Origin: Carnegiea gigantea
Taxonomy: Eukaryota > Streptophyta > Magnoliopsida > Caryophyllales > Cactaceae
Direction: 5' to 3'
NCBI GenBank assembly: GCA_029747015.1
Contig: JAKOGI010000358.1
Coordinates: 600,828 to 664,827, forward strand
Length of the DNA stretch: 64,000 nt
Shown here: in pieces, positions 11,635 to 23,218 of the stretch
How positions within the stretch are numbered: the first letter of the stretch is position 1
Layout: each line of letters opens with the position of its first letter
Program-made: the position numbers and the translations under genes
The notes under the pieces: generated by a model
Databases searched by the model: none
What the model was told of the DNA's origin: nothing
Seen by the model: only the letters and a program-made list of their open reading frames with translations

Positions 11635-12485
11635 CATGCCAAATGCATAAGCCTAACTTCTTACAACACTTCTTAGTTGGGTAGTTCTTGTATCCACAAT
11701 AGTTACAGGAGGAAATAAGCAGGCTTAGTTATGATTTTTACCTTCTTAGCTATGGGCATCAAGTCTCCTTCCTGGCAAGATCTCTTCAATTGATTTGTGT
11801 CACTATTATAATCCACTTTCTATGTTGTAATTTAGTAATCCATCTACCATGATTAATTCCTTCGATATGGGTAGCTTGATCATGTAGGGAACGATAGGAG
11901 TAAGCAGTAAAAGCCACTAATTGCTTATGGAGGTTAGGTTTAGGCTTGTTTTCAAACCATTCCTTGCACGTGTTGTCATTAGTGATTAAGTCAGGGGAAA
12001 ACCTAGCGAACTCCATAAATTTTGCCACATATTTAACTATGTTCACGTTGCCTTTTCTTAAATCCATAAACTCATGCTTCTTTTTGTTTCCTTAGAAATT
12101 CAAGATAGAATTTGGCCCTATTTGCTACTTGATCTTGTCCTAATAATCGTCAATGTCCTTTAGTTGATGTTTTTCAGTTTTCTACCATAAATGTGCTTGT
12201 CTTGATAAGTAGCGACTTGCTATTCTGATCTGTTGATCCTTTGGACACTTGGTTACTGTGAAGATCTTGTATATAGATTTAGTCTAATCTTCCAAACATA
12301 ACTAGGTTAACTGCTTTATCGTATTTAGGAGGGTCGTACGAGGCGATTCACTGAAGCACCTTAAACTATGGATCTTCTTCCTTAACCCCAACTGTGTCTT
12401 AGGCTATAACTTGTTTCATTGAACCACCTATCATTTTAAAGTCTGGGCTAATGGTCTTGTTTCCAATAAATCTTTCTCCCATGAT
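11635..12485 (-). pseudogene. Gypsy (chromovirus-like) gag, main part
   Basis: On the minus strand a start-like ATG near 12483 leads to a DPPKYDK block (about 12330) and a KFYLEF block (about 12100). MDLRKGN..IVKYVAKFMEFARFSPDL follows (12067-11980), a typical chromovirus gag core. The start of a zinc knuckle, CNYCGYKNYPTKKC, lies near 11690-11650 with Tyr in the His position. Translation then runs into the Copia 3' flank and resumes at 5128. At least one frameshift separates the N-terminal and core pieces. This is one gag split by the Copia insertion. Confidence 0.8.
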
Positions 12486-14300
12486 GCCCAATTCAAGGGG
12501 AATCTTGATACTCTATTAATAACAATTTTAAGTTCAACTCTAACCTAAAAGTGTAAACAACATAAAATGGTTATACATATATTAAAACAACAGACCGTAA
12601 CTACATAAAATGATAGAACTCTCGTAATCTATCTCCAGTTGATCGAGTTTTAACCTCAAATAATTTTAGTCGAGAGATAGTCCTATTTATATTTTCTTCC
12701 TCCTTTTTCATTCATCTTTAATTTAAAACCCAAATGTTGCCAACTATTACGGCTCAAAAACTTAGAGTAATAATGTATTGGATAAATTAATATTAGTAGC
12801 AAAAAATTATATTTTCGAGGATGCCATGCTACATATATTGAAGATATACAAGGCTAATAGAACTAATAATAAAATCGATAACTTAATTACCAACAATTCC
12901 AGATAATAACATTATTTAATTATCAAACTAAGCCCTCGTTAATGAGTTCAAATAAACCAAATTGACATAACCAAATTAGCTTAACCGCCTATCTCTGTTC
13001 AATCTAGCAAGCAATCCCCGTTCGACCAAAAGGTCCCTATTAAGTAGTCACCCAAGAAAATAAAATTGTTAAAAAGTGAGGATGCAATCTCAGCACAGTT
13101 GACCAAACTACATTAAAATAGTTATTAAAAAAAATTTCAATTTCATAAAGGAAAATAATGGTAAAATATTTTCTATTTGTAGGTATCCTGATTAATCACC
13201 TCTGCCACCCATAAGTTAAATGACAAGATAACAATGAAAATTAACACTTGTGTATGCTAGAACTATATAGAGGAGGCCCCTAGGTGATCACCATAACAAT
13301 AATAGTAATGCTAACAGGGATCGAAAAGACAAAAATAGTTAAAAATAGGCAAACAATAATTTATGATAAATAAGTTAGGTTAGAAGAAGCTAACTTTTGA
13401 TGTACCTGACAATCAAAACTCTAATTATTGAACCTTCAATTTTCGAGAGTGCTAGTATAATATGAGATAATGGTGGTACTAGATACAGTTCGCAAACCAA
13501 TGACGACATTACAACTTGCCCTGGGTCTCTCGTCACAGGGGTTGGCATGATGACAATAGTGACAGTCTAGTGTTCACTATCCGCTTTTAGGTTTGAGAAA
13601 GTGGTTGTGGAGATCTACCAGTTTCTTGCCAGGGTGTAGGTATTATTGCCGAGGTGCAAGAGGTCGAGCTAGATGGGGAATTTATAGACCATTGAGGGAG
13701 AGAAAGGATAATACCTTAACTAATTTTTTGAACAGTAAGAGACACGTACACCTCACTTATCATTAATCAAAACCCATTAGGTGCAAGGAAGCAATTCCTT
13801 TCACAATACTCTTCCATGGTAATGAAGCAAATTAATTTTACTATTAATAACACACAATACACCTAGTCATGTTTCTTTTCCTTTTGTTCTGAACAAAAGT
13901 TTCCCAATTCCCTGAAGTATATATCGAACTATATAACTTGTGTGCATAATTTTCAACCTGAAATTATGTCATTTTATACCATTTTATTATTTAACATTTG
14001 CTTGAAATAAATGGTTAAATTAGAATTTTAATGTGCCTTTATTTATTTTGAAGGAATTACGAAAATTTGATTAAAATAAATAAGTTTCTTGCAAAACAAT
14101 GATGGTGAGTATTAATTTTGGATCGTAAGGAAGAAAGTAAAAAAGAATGAAGAAATGTCCCAACTCACATAAACTCAAACACCAGACAAGGCACAAACGG
14201 CCAATGCTTACTGTGGCCCAGTCCAACGCTAGGCTCTCCTCACATGTGCCTCACATGACACGGGCACTTCTCTCCTTCCCTGCAGATTAGACTTGCCGTT
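12486..14300. other. Unassigned AT-rich stretch, probably leader and LTR of the minus-strand Gypsy
   Basis: No gene, PBS or terminal repeat was recognised. Its position upstream of the minus-strand gag makes 5' leader and LTR the likeliest content, but there is no second copy in the window to confirm it. Confidence 0.4.
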
Positions 14301-16710
14301 CTCCTCAGCTAGACGCGGCCTAAGGCCCAGAAGTGAGTCCCAAAATTACAACCTCCTTATGTGCGGGCCTGGCCCAATCATCCTCAGCTCTTTCCACCGA
14401 TCCATTTCACAGTTTGGGCTTGTCCATTACCCATAGCCCACATTCCCCCTTTTTCATTTATCCTACATGCGATTGCATGCCCCACGCTTCCCCTCTTCCT
14501 TTCAATTTTCTATCTCCTCTCCCCAGTAAAAACCCGAGTTCTCCCCCCACCTGCTGTGCTGCTTCTTCTCCATCTTTCGAGTCGTTACTCTCCATTTTCC
14601 TCATGATCACATCATTTCGACAATTACAAGTGAAGGCCAAGATTAAATTCATGATTAATTGGAGGCATCAAGGGTAAGGGGCTGCGGTGTTTGGTTGTAA
14701 GAAGAGTATAGAGGTCTACTAAGGGAAGTAGAAGTATGGATTAGGTGAAGTTTTATTTTTGATTTTTAACTTTTTCTTATTTTCCAGAACTTTTCTGTTT
14801 ATCACCCAAATTAGTGTAATTGATTTTGATTTAGTTGAATTCAAGAGAGATTAAGAATTTGGCGTTGAAATTAGAAATAATTGGTTTAATTTGGGTTAAT
14901 TTCCTCTTCCGCTGTTTCACTTTTGCTTCACCTGATCAATTCTAGTTCTTATTGTTGCGCTGTTCTACATTTTAATTCCTCTTCTTCCTTTAAGAAGTGG
15001 TGCAATTTGGGCTTCTTATTGGGTGTACTTTTTCTTAGCTTTTGAAGTCAGTTTAGTGTTTTGCTACACCATGTTTAGGAGTGGTTTGCATTTTTAGTTG
15101 ATCATTTCATTTTTCTTTCTATTTTTAGGTTTCTTTTCTTAGTTTTAGTTTTATTCTTGTATTTTCAATTTTTAGTTGCATTTTAGAGTGATTAAAACAA
15201 CAACAACAAAATAAAAAAACTTAAAAAAAGAGAAAAAGAAAAAGCAATAAAATCCTCCGATGATAAGTCCTAATCTTTGGCTTATTTTTCCCCTTTTTGT
15301 TATGCCCATTTGTGAATAAATGTTTGATTACAAGTTTTCGAAATATGCATCATGTTTTGTCTGTTATGTTGTTTGCAATTCGATTACTCAATGAGTCTTT
15401 GCATAAATATTTGGCACATGTGATCTAATGAGCTAATTGAACTTTGGTGATTGTCCTGTGAGACTTTGATCCTTATTTAGACTAATTCATCATTTTAATC
15501 TCATATTCTTTTTTATGTGTGGCTCTTCCTTGATTTCAAATCTCTAGAACTTACTTTAACTCTTGTTTAAGATCACATTTAGCATATATGTTTAGTCAAT
15601 ATGATTAAGGCATTCTTTATGTTTATGAGCTATATTGACCAAATAGCCATGCTTTATGATTGATCCCTTGCTACCCCCATTGAGCCTTGACCTTTTTTCT
15701 TGCTACAAACCTATAATATTGAACCTTGGCCAAATACATATTCTACTTTTTTAGCCTTGACTATAGAGTTTCATTAGTGATTATGAGCAGTTGGTGGATA
15801 ATGACATTGTTGTTTGGTGTGCTTTATTCGTATGCAATGAGGGATTTATGCGATATTTCCCTTAGTGTCATTTGGGTTGAATTTCGCTAGTTGTTAGAAA
15901 AGGTATTGAAAAGTGCACAATTTCTCTTGCCATAGTCCTTCTCTTTTCTAAAAAAATGAATCGAAAAAGAGAACCAAAAGAAAAATCAAAAGAAAATCCA
16001 AAGAAAGAAAAAAATGTTGAAAGAAAACAAAAAGGGAAGCAAAATAATATAAGGATTTGGTATAGATTTCGTGTTATGCTTTAGCACTTCTTCGTATGAT
16101 CGGACAACTTGAGGCTTATTTTGTGTATCTAAGATGTATTGGTGTGAGGACTATTTTCGTGAAAAGTTGTGTGAAGATGATTCATACTCATAGTCCTTGG
16201 GTTTCAGCTCTACAAATCCCAACATATTTGTTCCCCTCTTACCTTTACCTATAGCCCCGTTGTAACCTTATCAAAGTCCTCATAATTGTCTAGTATGTGT
16301 TGCATTTCAGTGGTGGCAAATCTAATAGTCTTGTCAAGCTTATAGTAGACATGGAACGAGATTTGAGTAAACCGCATTATATTTTTAAATACATGAGTGA
16401 TGAGTGCTTCATCCCTAAAGTGAGGGCCTACTAGTTCTCTTAGCTCTCCCTATTGCATGTGCTGATATGATCGTTTAAGCTGATTTGAGCGATTGATTCA
16501 ATGTTTGATATGATGGTATTTATTCCTATTTTGAAAACGTCATTCCCTAATCTATTTTCCAATATTTTTCATCACTTTTGGGCTAGTTTCTTAGGTTAGT
16601 AGGCTATTGATGTTGCTATTTATGTTTGCCTAAGGAGATTATTCAATTCATTTTAGTCTTGGTTTTCATAATTGCTTAGGAACAACCAATAGTTCAAGCA
16701 TGGGTGAGTT
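14301..16710 (+). mobile_element. Post-pol 3' region of an Athila element
   Basis: From about 15180 the sequence parallels 47100-48612. Shared landmarks are an A-rich tract followed by AATCCTCCGATGAT, then GAGTCTTT, CTCTAGAACTT and CCAAATAGCCA, in the same order. This is the long non-coding tail between pol and the 3' LTR in Athila-type elements. The pyrimidine-rich part at 14330-14680 resembles 46100-46440 in character only. The element's gag, pol and 5' LTR are absent. The region ends in a PPT-like AAGCATGGGTGAGTT (16696-16710). Confidence 0.7.
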
Positions 16711-17964
16711 TGATATATGCTTAGAGTGCACTTCATTTTGGGGTCATTTTACTGTATTTTTAGGGAGAATTATGAACTTCATGTTATAATCTATACTTTG
16801 CTTTTCGTTTTACTCTTGGGTATTGTTCTTTTCTGTGTTTTGGAGGTTTTTGGACGTCTTGCCCTTGCTTTGACCCAAATTAAGTGTGTTTTAACTCCCC
16901 AGAGATGCCCTTGAGTCACCATGCTCATGGAGAAGAAAGAACAACTAGAGAATGCTGAGATAGAGGTAACCACAGACCCTTCGTGGTGAAGGCCATAGTC
17001 TGTGGTAAGCTTGAAACTACTTGTCTCTTCATCTTCCTTCATCTTGTGGCTGAAGATAGTCGAGTTCATGCTTATATAGGGTTTTTTCAATTGTAAGGAG
17101 GGGAGAGCATAGAAAGCTTAGGCATCTAACACTCACTTCTATCACTAGTTTTAGGGTTTTTTTTTCCATGTTTTCTTTAAAGAAAGAGAGGGAAGTGGAG
17201 TGGAACATTAGCACTTAGAGGCTTTTGGGAAGCCATTGAAGATCACCATAGTTGCTAAGTTTTCTTCCCCTTCTAATGTCTTCTTAAACTTTTGTTTAGA
17301 TGTTGATTATTTCAATTATGTGTGAGTAGTTTGTCTTAATCTAGGGACTTGTTAGCCAAAATATTGATATTGGACCTGTAGATTTCAATATTTGTGCTTT
17401 ATCAAAATTGGTTTCGTTGAATTCCATGTTGTGAATGAATGGTTTTGAGAAAATTTTGGCCAGATTTGCTTGCATACACTAGATAATTGAGTGAAGTACT
17501 AAAAGGAGAAACTCATTATTAGCACAACAAGTTAGAACTTAATTTAATGACTATTGGAAAGAGAGTTGTTTGCTGAGAGGAAAATTCTTGCAATCAAGAA
17601 TCCATAACCAAGACTAAACCATGGATATTTGAAAGAATGGTAATCAGGTTAGTTAACGAAATTTAGTTGGTTTTGAAAGAAAAGATTGAATTCTTCGTTC
17701 AATTGCACTCCTTCAAATCATCCAATCTGCATAAAGTGTATAATTTAATCCAACAATCCAACTCTTTACTAGGTGAAACAATTCCCAAAATGTTTTTAAT
17801 CCGATTGAATTTCTAATCGTTAAATAGTGATAGTTGAAACAACCCATGGAAAATTTGGTTGCTTAGTCTTTTATATAGGTTAAAACTCGATAGATTACAC
17901 ATGGACTCAATTGGAGCTATATTAAAACTATACTACAGTAACTGTGCGCTTGCGGTAACAATCA
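16711..17964 (+). repeat. Athila 3' LTR
   Basis: 1254 bp, beginning TGATATATGC and ending in a GCGCTTGCGGT block plus AACAATCA. The length agrees with the related LTRs at 38069-39322 (1254) and 42027-43281 (1255). A PPT precedes it. It sits inside the first unit of the small tandem retroelement, interrupting the sequence that resumes with GCTCC at 17965. Confidence 0.85.
16970..17080 (+). promoter_or_regulatory. Athila U3 promoter block
   Basis: A GC-rich palindromic module (ACCACAGACC...CATAGTCTGTGGT, 16970-17008) precedes a pyrimidine-rich block ending TTGTGGCTGA (17021-17053) and a TATATAGG box at 17073-17080. The same order and spacing recur in three other LTRs in the window. Confidence 0.6.
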
Positions 17965-19516
17965 GCTCCTAATTTGGAGTCTACCTCACTAGATCCTTAC
18001 ATTTAAGAAACCACGGAGGTTCAAACTCAAGCTTAGGTTAATGATGTAATGGAGGTCCAAGTTGATGACAATACAGTTAAAGCCATGGATGTTCTACCAA
18101 TGGAAATAAGAGGCTTATTTGGCTCCTTCTTTGTGCTTTTTGAAAGTGAATAACAGTAATCAGTATTTGGCCATGAAGAGGTATCCCATTGTGAGTTGGA
18201 TATTGATGAGTCCATTTGCAATTTTAACAAGCTTGTGAGTATTGGGGTTAATGGGCAAAAACTTTAAAATTTTGCAACCTCTAATTTGCATAAAAAAATA
18301 CTGATAAGTTCAAAAAAGGTGGGATTCTTAGTGCCATGGTATCGTTTAGATCAAGGGTGCATTAATCTTCCTTGGATAATGATCTTTGGGAATGATGTGA
18401 GAGGCCACAAGGATTTGAGGACAAATCCTCTTGAAGAAGGGGAGTTGGATATGGGTGCAAGAACCCAAATCACCTTCCTAAGTTGATTAGATTCATAATT
18501 CACTTGTTACTAGTAGATTATGTCAAATAAAACTTCCAGCAGAAGATGTCCAAAATTTTTAGTTTCATAGGCTAACTTTAAGTTGATCTTTAGATGACTA
18601 AATAAGCTCTAAAATTTGTGTTTTTGCTATGGTTAGATATCCTTCAATTTTTTCCCAGAAAGCTATGGAATACCTCCAGATTCCAAATATATCTCTAGCC
18701 ATGAGGCAAAAACTGATTAAGGGTCAATGCACATTTGGATATGCATGATTATGATCATTAGCTTAATTGGGCTATCAAATAGGTGGTTAAGTGATTAAGC
18801 TTTTAGGAAAAGTTGGTGGACACCTCCGGTAGATTCCACTTTGAATATCTCTCCCAAATTCATCCATTTTGGATGGTGAGGGATGCCATACAACAAGTAC
18901 AAGTGCAGGGAATTTTAGTGTTCCATTTGTATAATTCATCACCAGCCTAAAAGCTTCTAATTACAATTTCCATGTCCTTATATTGTTGTTTGAATATTGT
19001 AGGGTAGTGTAGATATTTGAGTCCTATTTGTCCACACTAATTGCATAGGTACTACATTTCTATTGACTTATTTTTGTAGCTTGGGAAAGGGGATACTAAT
19101 TTTTTCGACTATAAATTAGCCATCTTGTACTCACTTATGGGACAAACCTGAATATTGAGAAATAATGAGCTAGAGCGATCATTGTTTTCTCTCCTAGAAA
19201 CAAAATCTCCCTCTTTATTCCAAATACAATGACTATTTGGATGTGATTAGGTCAATCTCTTAAATTAATTCTTGGTGCTTTTCTCTAGCGAATTAATTGG
19301 TGGTTTGTTAGATTAAGTGGTAGCTTGAGCCCTTATCATAGTCATATCCATTTTATTTACTTTTCTCCTATATTCAAAAATCCACAAAATTTTCATTGTA
19401 TTTTTCTTTTGCTACTAAAGGATTAGCTTGGTTATGGGCTTATTACTTGGGTGTTAATTGATAGTTGCTGATTATTAATCACTATCGTGATTAAGGGCCC
19501 CTGTTATACATGAAAC

Positions 19517-19554
19517 TGGTATAAGAGCTTTATGAATCAAATTGGCATCAGAGC
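19517..19554 (+). other. Doubled primer-binding motif, unit 1
   Basis: TGGTATAAGAGC (19517-19528) and TGGCATCAGAGC (19543-19554) each differ by one base from the tRNA-Met site TGGTATCAGAGC. They lie 26 bp apart just after the LTR end at 19510. Confidence 0.7.
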
Positions 19555-19911
19555 CAAAAAATCCTACTCTTGGTTGATTTCTTAATGAAAACCTTCTTCT
19601 TTTACACCAAAAATTCGTAACACTTTCTTGTCTTAATCAACCCTTCTTGGTTCACCAAAAAAACCCCCCAAAAAATAACTCAAACGCAATCCCTAACCTA
19701 GCCTAAATGCCATAAAAAAAGCCTTTATACAAATTGCGAAGCACAGTTGGCCAGAGTCGATCACGGTCTACTAGTGCTTAAGCCCACAATCCATGGCAGT
19801 CTCTCTTTCTTTCCTCAAACACTTTCCATCTTTCATTTCACCATACCAAAGAAGATATGGCCATACTTGATCTTCAAGATCAAGTAAGGGGGCTCTCGTC
19901 AAAGAACACAA

Positions 19912-20580
19912 ATGAAAGAGGTTATTAAAGAACTACCATCTTTTGAAGATAGTTGGGTCCCAAACCACTACCTGAAATGGGTTCAAACTCTTAGGGTTCA
20001 CCTTAGGGAAAAGATTGTTGGATGAAGAGAGTTTTGTGATAGCCTCCCAAAAACTCCAAGGTGTTGCCCTTTATTGGTTTAAATAGCTTACTAGGGAAAA
20101 AGCTCTTCAATGCAAGCCTAGAATCAGGATTTGGAGATAGCTTAAAGTCATATGTGGATGTGAGAATCTACTAAAATTTACTCTTTGAAGAAAAATTCAT
20201 TGTTGTCAATGAGAATATCAAGGCTCAAAAGGAAAACCTAATTTGCTCTACGATCACAGTGATCCTATTTTCGGCTTTTGTGAAACAAGGGATGAGAAAA
20301 ACTTGGTCATGGAAGAGAGCCCCCTAAAGCTCTTAATTTAGAGTCTACCTCACTAGATACTGACATTCAAGAAACCATAGAGGTTCAAAGTCAAGCTTAA
20401 GTTAGTGATGTAGTCCATAAAGTGAATGCCATGGAGGTTCTACCAATGAAAATATAAGCTCATTTGGCTACTTATATATGTCTTTTGAAAGTGAATGGCA
20501 ATAATGCAAACTTGACCATGAAATGATACCGCATTGTAAGTTGGATAAAGATGAGTACATTTGTAATTTTAACCAGCTTA
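19912..20580 (+). pseudogene. Gag-like ORF of the small tandem element, unit 1
   Basis: An ATG at 19912 opens MKEVIKELPSFEDSW followed by PNHYLKWVQTLRVHL, like the N-terminal gag motif of plant Gypsy elements (DPxxYLxWV). It stops at 20023. Gag-like fragments continue in other frames, including an ALYWF block near 20072, then the EVQSQA-type hydrophilic tail. There are multiple stops. The hydrophilic tail is best preserved in unit 2. No further domain was recognised. Confidence 0.55.
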
Positions 20581-21846
20581 TGAGTAAGGAGTTAACAGGC
20601 AAGCCAAATTTTTATGGCCGCTAATTTCTTTAGAAACGCTTATGAGTTTCAAAAAAGGTGTTGTTCTTAGCACCATGGCATTGTTGAGATCAAAGGTGTG
20701 CGTCAATCTTGCTTGGGTAAGAATATTCAGGAATGATCCAAGTGACCACAAGAATTTAATGGTAAATCTGATTGAAGAAGAGACTTTGATGCAGAGCAAG
20801 TGCCCAAATCACCATCCTAAGTTAATTAGGTTAATGTTTTAATTGTAGTTACTGGATTTAGTCAAATAAAGCTTCTAGCACAAGCTATTCAGAATTTTCA
20901 ATTCTGTAGATTAACTTTGACTTGATCCTTAGATGACCAAATAACCCCCAAAATTCATGTTTTAGCTCTAGTTGGATACCGTTGAACGCCTATTTTCCAA
21001 CAAGTATGAGATACCTCCATATACCAAGCATATCTCTAGTCATAAGGAAACAACCTATCAAGGTCACTACAGGTTTGGATATACGTGATTTTGATCATGA
21101 GCTTAATTAGGCCATCAAATACGCGATTAAGGGCTAAAGCTTTAGGGCAAGTTTGTGGACGCCTCCACAAAAATTCCCTTTGAATATAGCGCCAAATTTC
21201 TCCATTTGGGATGGCGAAGGATGCCACCAAATAAGTACAAGTGAACTAAATTACAGTCTTGTATTTGGACAACTCGTCACCAGCCTGGAAGCTTCTAATT
21301 TCGGTTTTTATGAGCTTAAATTGTTATTTGAATATTGTTGTCTAGAATAGATGTTTGAATCTTATTGGTTCACACTAATCCCATATGTGCTATATATTAT
21401 TAGCTTATTTTCATAGCTTCGAAAAGGGGGCTCTGACTTTTGTGGCTATAAATTAGCCTCGCTATACTCACTTGTAGATAGATTTGGATTAAGAATTACT
21501 GAATTAAAGCTAGAATGCTTTTCTTTTGCAAAAACAAAATGTCTCTCTTTATTTCAAATACAAGGAGTGTTTGGATAGTGATTGAATCAATCCTTTAAAT
21601 TAATTCTTGGTGCTTTACTTTAGAGAACTAATTGGTTGTTTGTTAGGTGAATGGTAACTTAAGGTCTTAGTCATGTCCATTTTATTTGGTTTTCACCCAT
21701 AATAAAAAAATCTATAAAGATTTTATTTCTTTTTTTCTTTAATTACTCAAGGATTAGCTTGGCTCAAAGGCTTGTTCTTTGGGTGTTTAATAGTTGTTTA
21801 TGGTTTATCATACTTGTAATTAAGGGTCCCCTATTGTGCATCAAAT

Positions 21847-21889
21847 TAGTATCAGAGTTTTCATTTATCCACCAAATTAGTATCACAGC
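21847..21889 (+). other. Doubled primer-binding motif, unit 2
   Basis: TAGTATCAGAGT (21847-21858) and TAGTATCACAGC (21878-21889) are two degenerate tRNA-Met primer motifs 31 bp apart after the LTR end at 21840. The doubling matches unit 1. Confidence 0.65.
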
Positions 21890-22259
21890 CAAAAGGTCCT
21901 ACTATTGATCGATTTCTCCATGGAAATCCTTCCCTTTTACACCCAAAACTTTATATATTCATTTCCCACTTTCTTGTCTTAATCAATCCTCTTTATTCCG
22001 CAAAACAAAACCCCAAAAATAGCCCAAACACAATCCCTAATCCAAATACAATGTCATGCTTCAGAAAAAGCCCTGATAAAAACTGTGAAACATAGTCAGC
22101 CAGAGTTGACCATAGTCTGCCCATGGTCAAGCAATAGTCTATGGCATCCCCCCTTTCTTCCCTAAACCCTTTCCATATTTTGTTTCACCATACGTTGAAG
22201 ATATGGCCATATGTGATCTTTAGAATCAAGTGAGGATATTCTTGAATCAAATAGTAAAA

Positions 22260-22793
22260 ATGAAAGAGGTTATAAGAGAGGTTATAAGAGAACCATCATG
22301 TTTTGAAGGTGGTTGGGACCCAAACCACTTCTTAAAATGGGTTCAAGGCCTTAGGGGTTACTTAGGGTAAGAGGTAGTTCGGATGAAGAGATTTTTTTAT
22401 GATAGCCACCCAAAAACTCAATGGTGTTGGACTCTACCGTAATTTACTCTTTGAAAATGAACTGTTAGAAAAAAAATCAATTGTTGTCTAAGAGAAGAAC
22501 AAGATTCAAGAAGAAAAACCTATTTTGGACAAAGAGGAGAATGAGCCTGTTCTTGCTATTGTTGAAACAAGGGATGAAGTAAAATTGCTTATGGAAGAGA
22601 GCTCTCGTAAATCCCCTAATCTAGAGCCTACCCCACTAGATTCTCACATTAATGAAACCATGGAGGTTCAAACTCAAGCTCAAGTTAATGATGTAATGGA
22701 GATCCATGTTCACATCCACAAAGTTAAGGCTATGGAGGTTCTACCAATGAAAACAAAAAGCTCATTTGGCTGCTTATATATGCCTTTTTAAAG
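22260..22793 (+). pseudogene. Gag-like ORF of the small tandem element, unit 2
   Basis: An ATG at 22260 opens MKEVIREVIREPS followed by FEGGWDPNHFLKWVQ. An in-frame 15-bp duplication (VIRE repeated) distinguishes it from unit 1. It stops near 22368. A separate 88-residue open frame at 22525-22791 encodes an acidic, hydrophilic stretch (PNLEPTPLD, MEVQTQAQ) that is the unit's gag tail. The same tail appears, broken, at 17965 and 20329. No zinc knuckle or catalytic motif is visible. Confidence 0.55.
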
Positions 22794-23218
22794 TGAATGG
22801 AAATAATCCAAACCTGACCATGAAGAGGTACTCCATTTTGAGTTGGATATTGATGAGTACGTTTGTAATTTTAATATGCGTATGAGTATTGGGTACTAGG
22901 CAAGAATGTCAAATTTAACAACCCCTAATTTCTTAACAAAACAGTAGTGAGTTCAAGAATGGATGTGTTCTTAGCTCCATGGAACTATTGACATCAAAGG
23001 GTGCAACAATCTTAGTTGGGTCATAATCTTTTGGAATGATGTAAGTGGCACCAATGATTTGAGGACAAATCCTATTGAAGAAAAGGACTTTGATGTGGAC
23101 CAAGAGCCTAAGTCACCATCCTAAGTTAATTCGATTAATAATTGACTTGTTAGTGATATATTATATCAAATAGAGCTTCTAGCACATGTTGTACAGAATT
23201 TGAGTTTCATAGGTTAAT

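Larger units (their letters stand above)
17965..23218 (+). mobile_element. Head-to-tail array of a small non-autonomous LTR retroelement
   Basis: The same segment recurs at 17965, 20329 and about 22611, and the LTR-end/primer-site junction recurs at 19510 and 21840 (period 2330 bp). The order is tail plus LTR (17965-19510), one full unit (19511-21840), then a truncated unit (21841-23218). Each unit has a primer site, short gag-like sequence, a hydrophilic tail and a DLRTNP-EE-like C-terminus, but no protease, RT or integrase. The outer ends are covered by an Athila LTR on the left and a chromovirus LTR on the right. LTR starts are unresolved because every LTR is preceded by the same tail. Confidence 0.75.

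Noticed and set aside
14333..14677. 114-residue Ser/Pro-rich plus-strand ORF and overlapping frames
   Set aside because: It lies in a pyrimidine-rich tract that favours open frames; no motif, and overlapping frames are equally open.
19093..19510. Short LTR of about 420 bp starting after the purine run near 19083-19092 (counterpart 21432-21840)
   Set aside because: The purine run fits a PPT, but the following bases are TACT/TCTG rather than TG and leave too little room before the TATA-like stretch; LTR starts left open.
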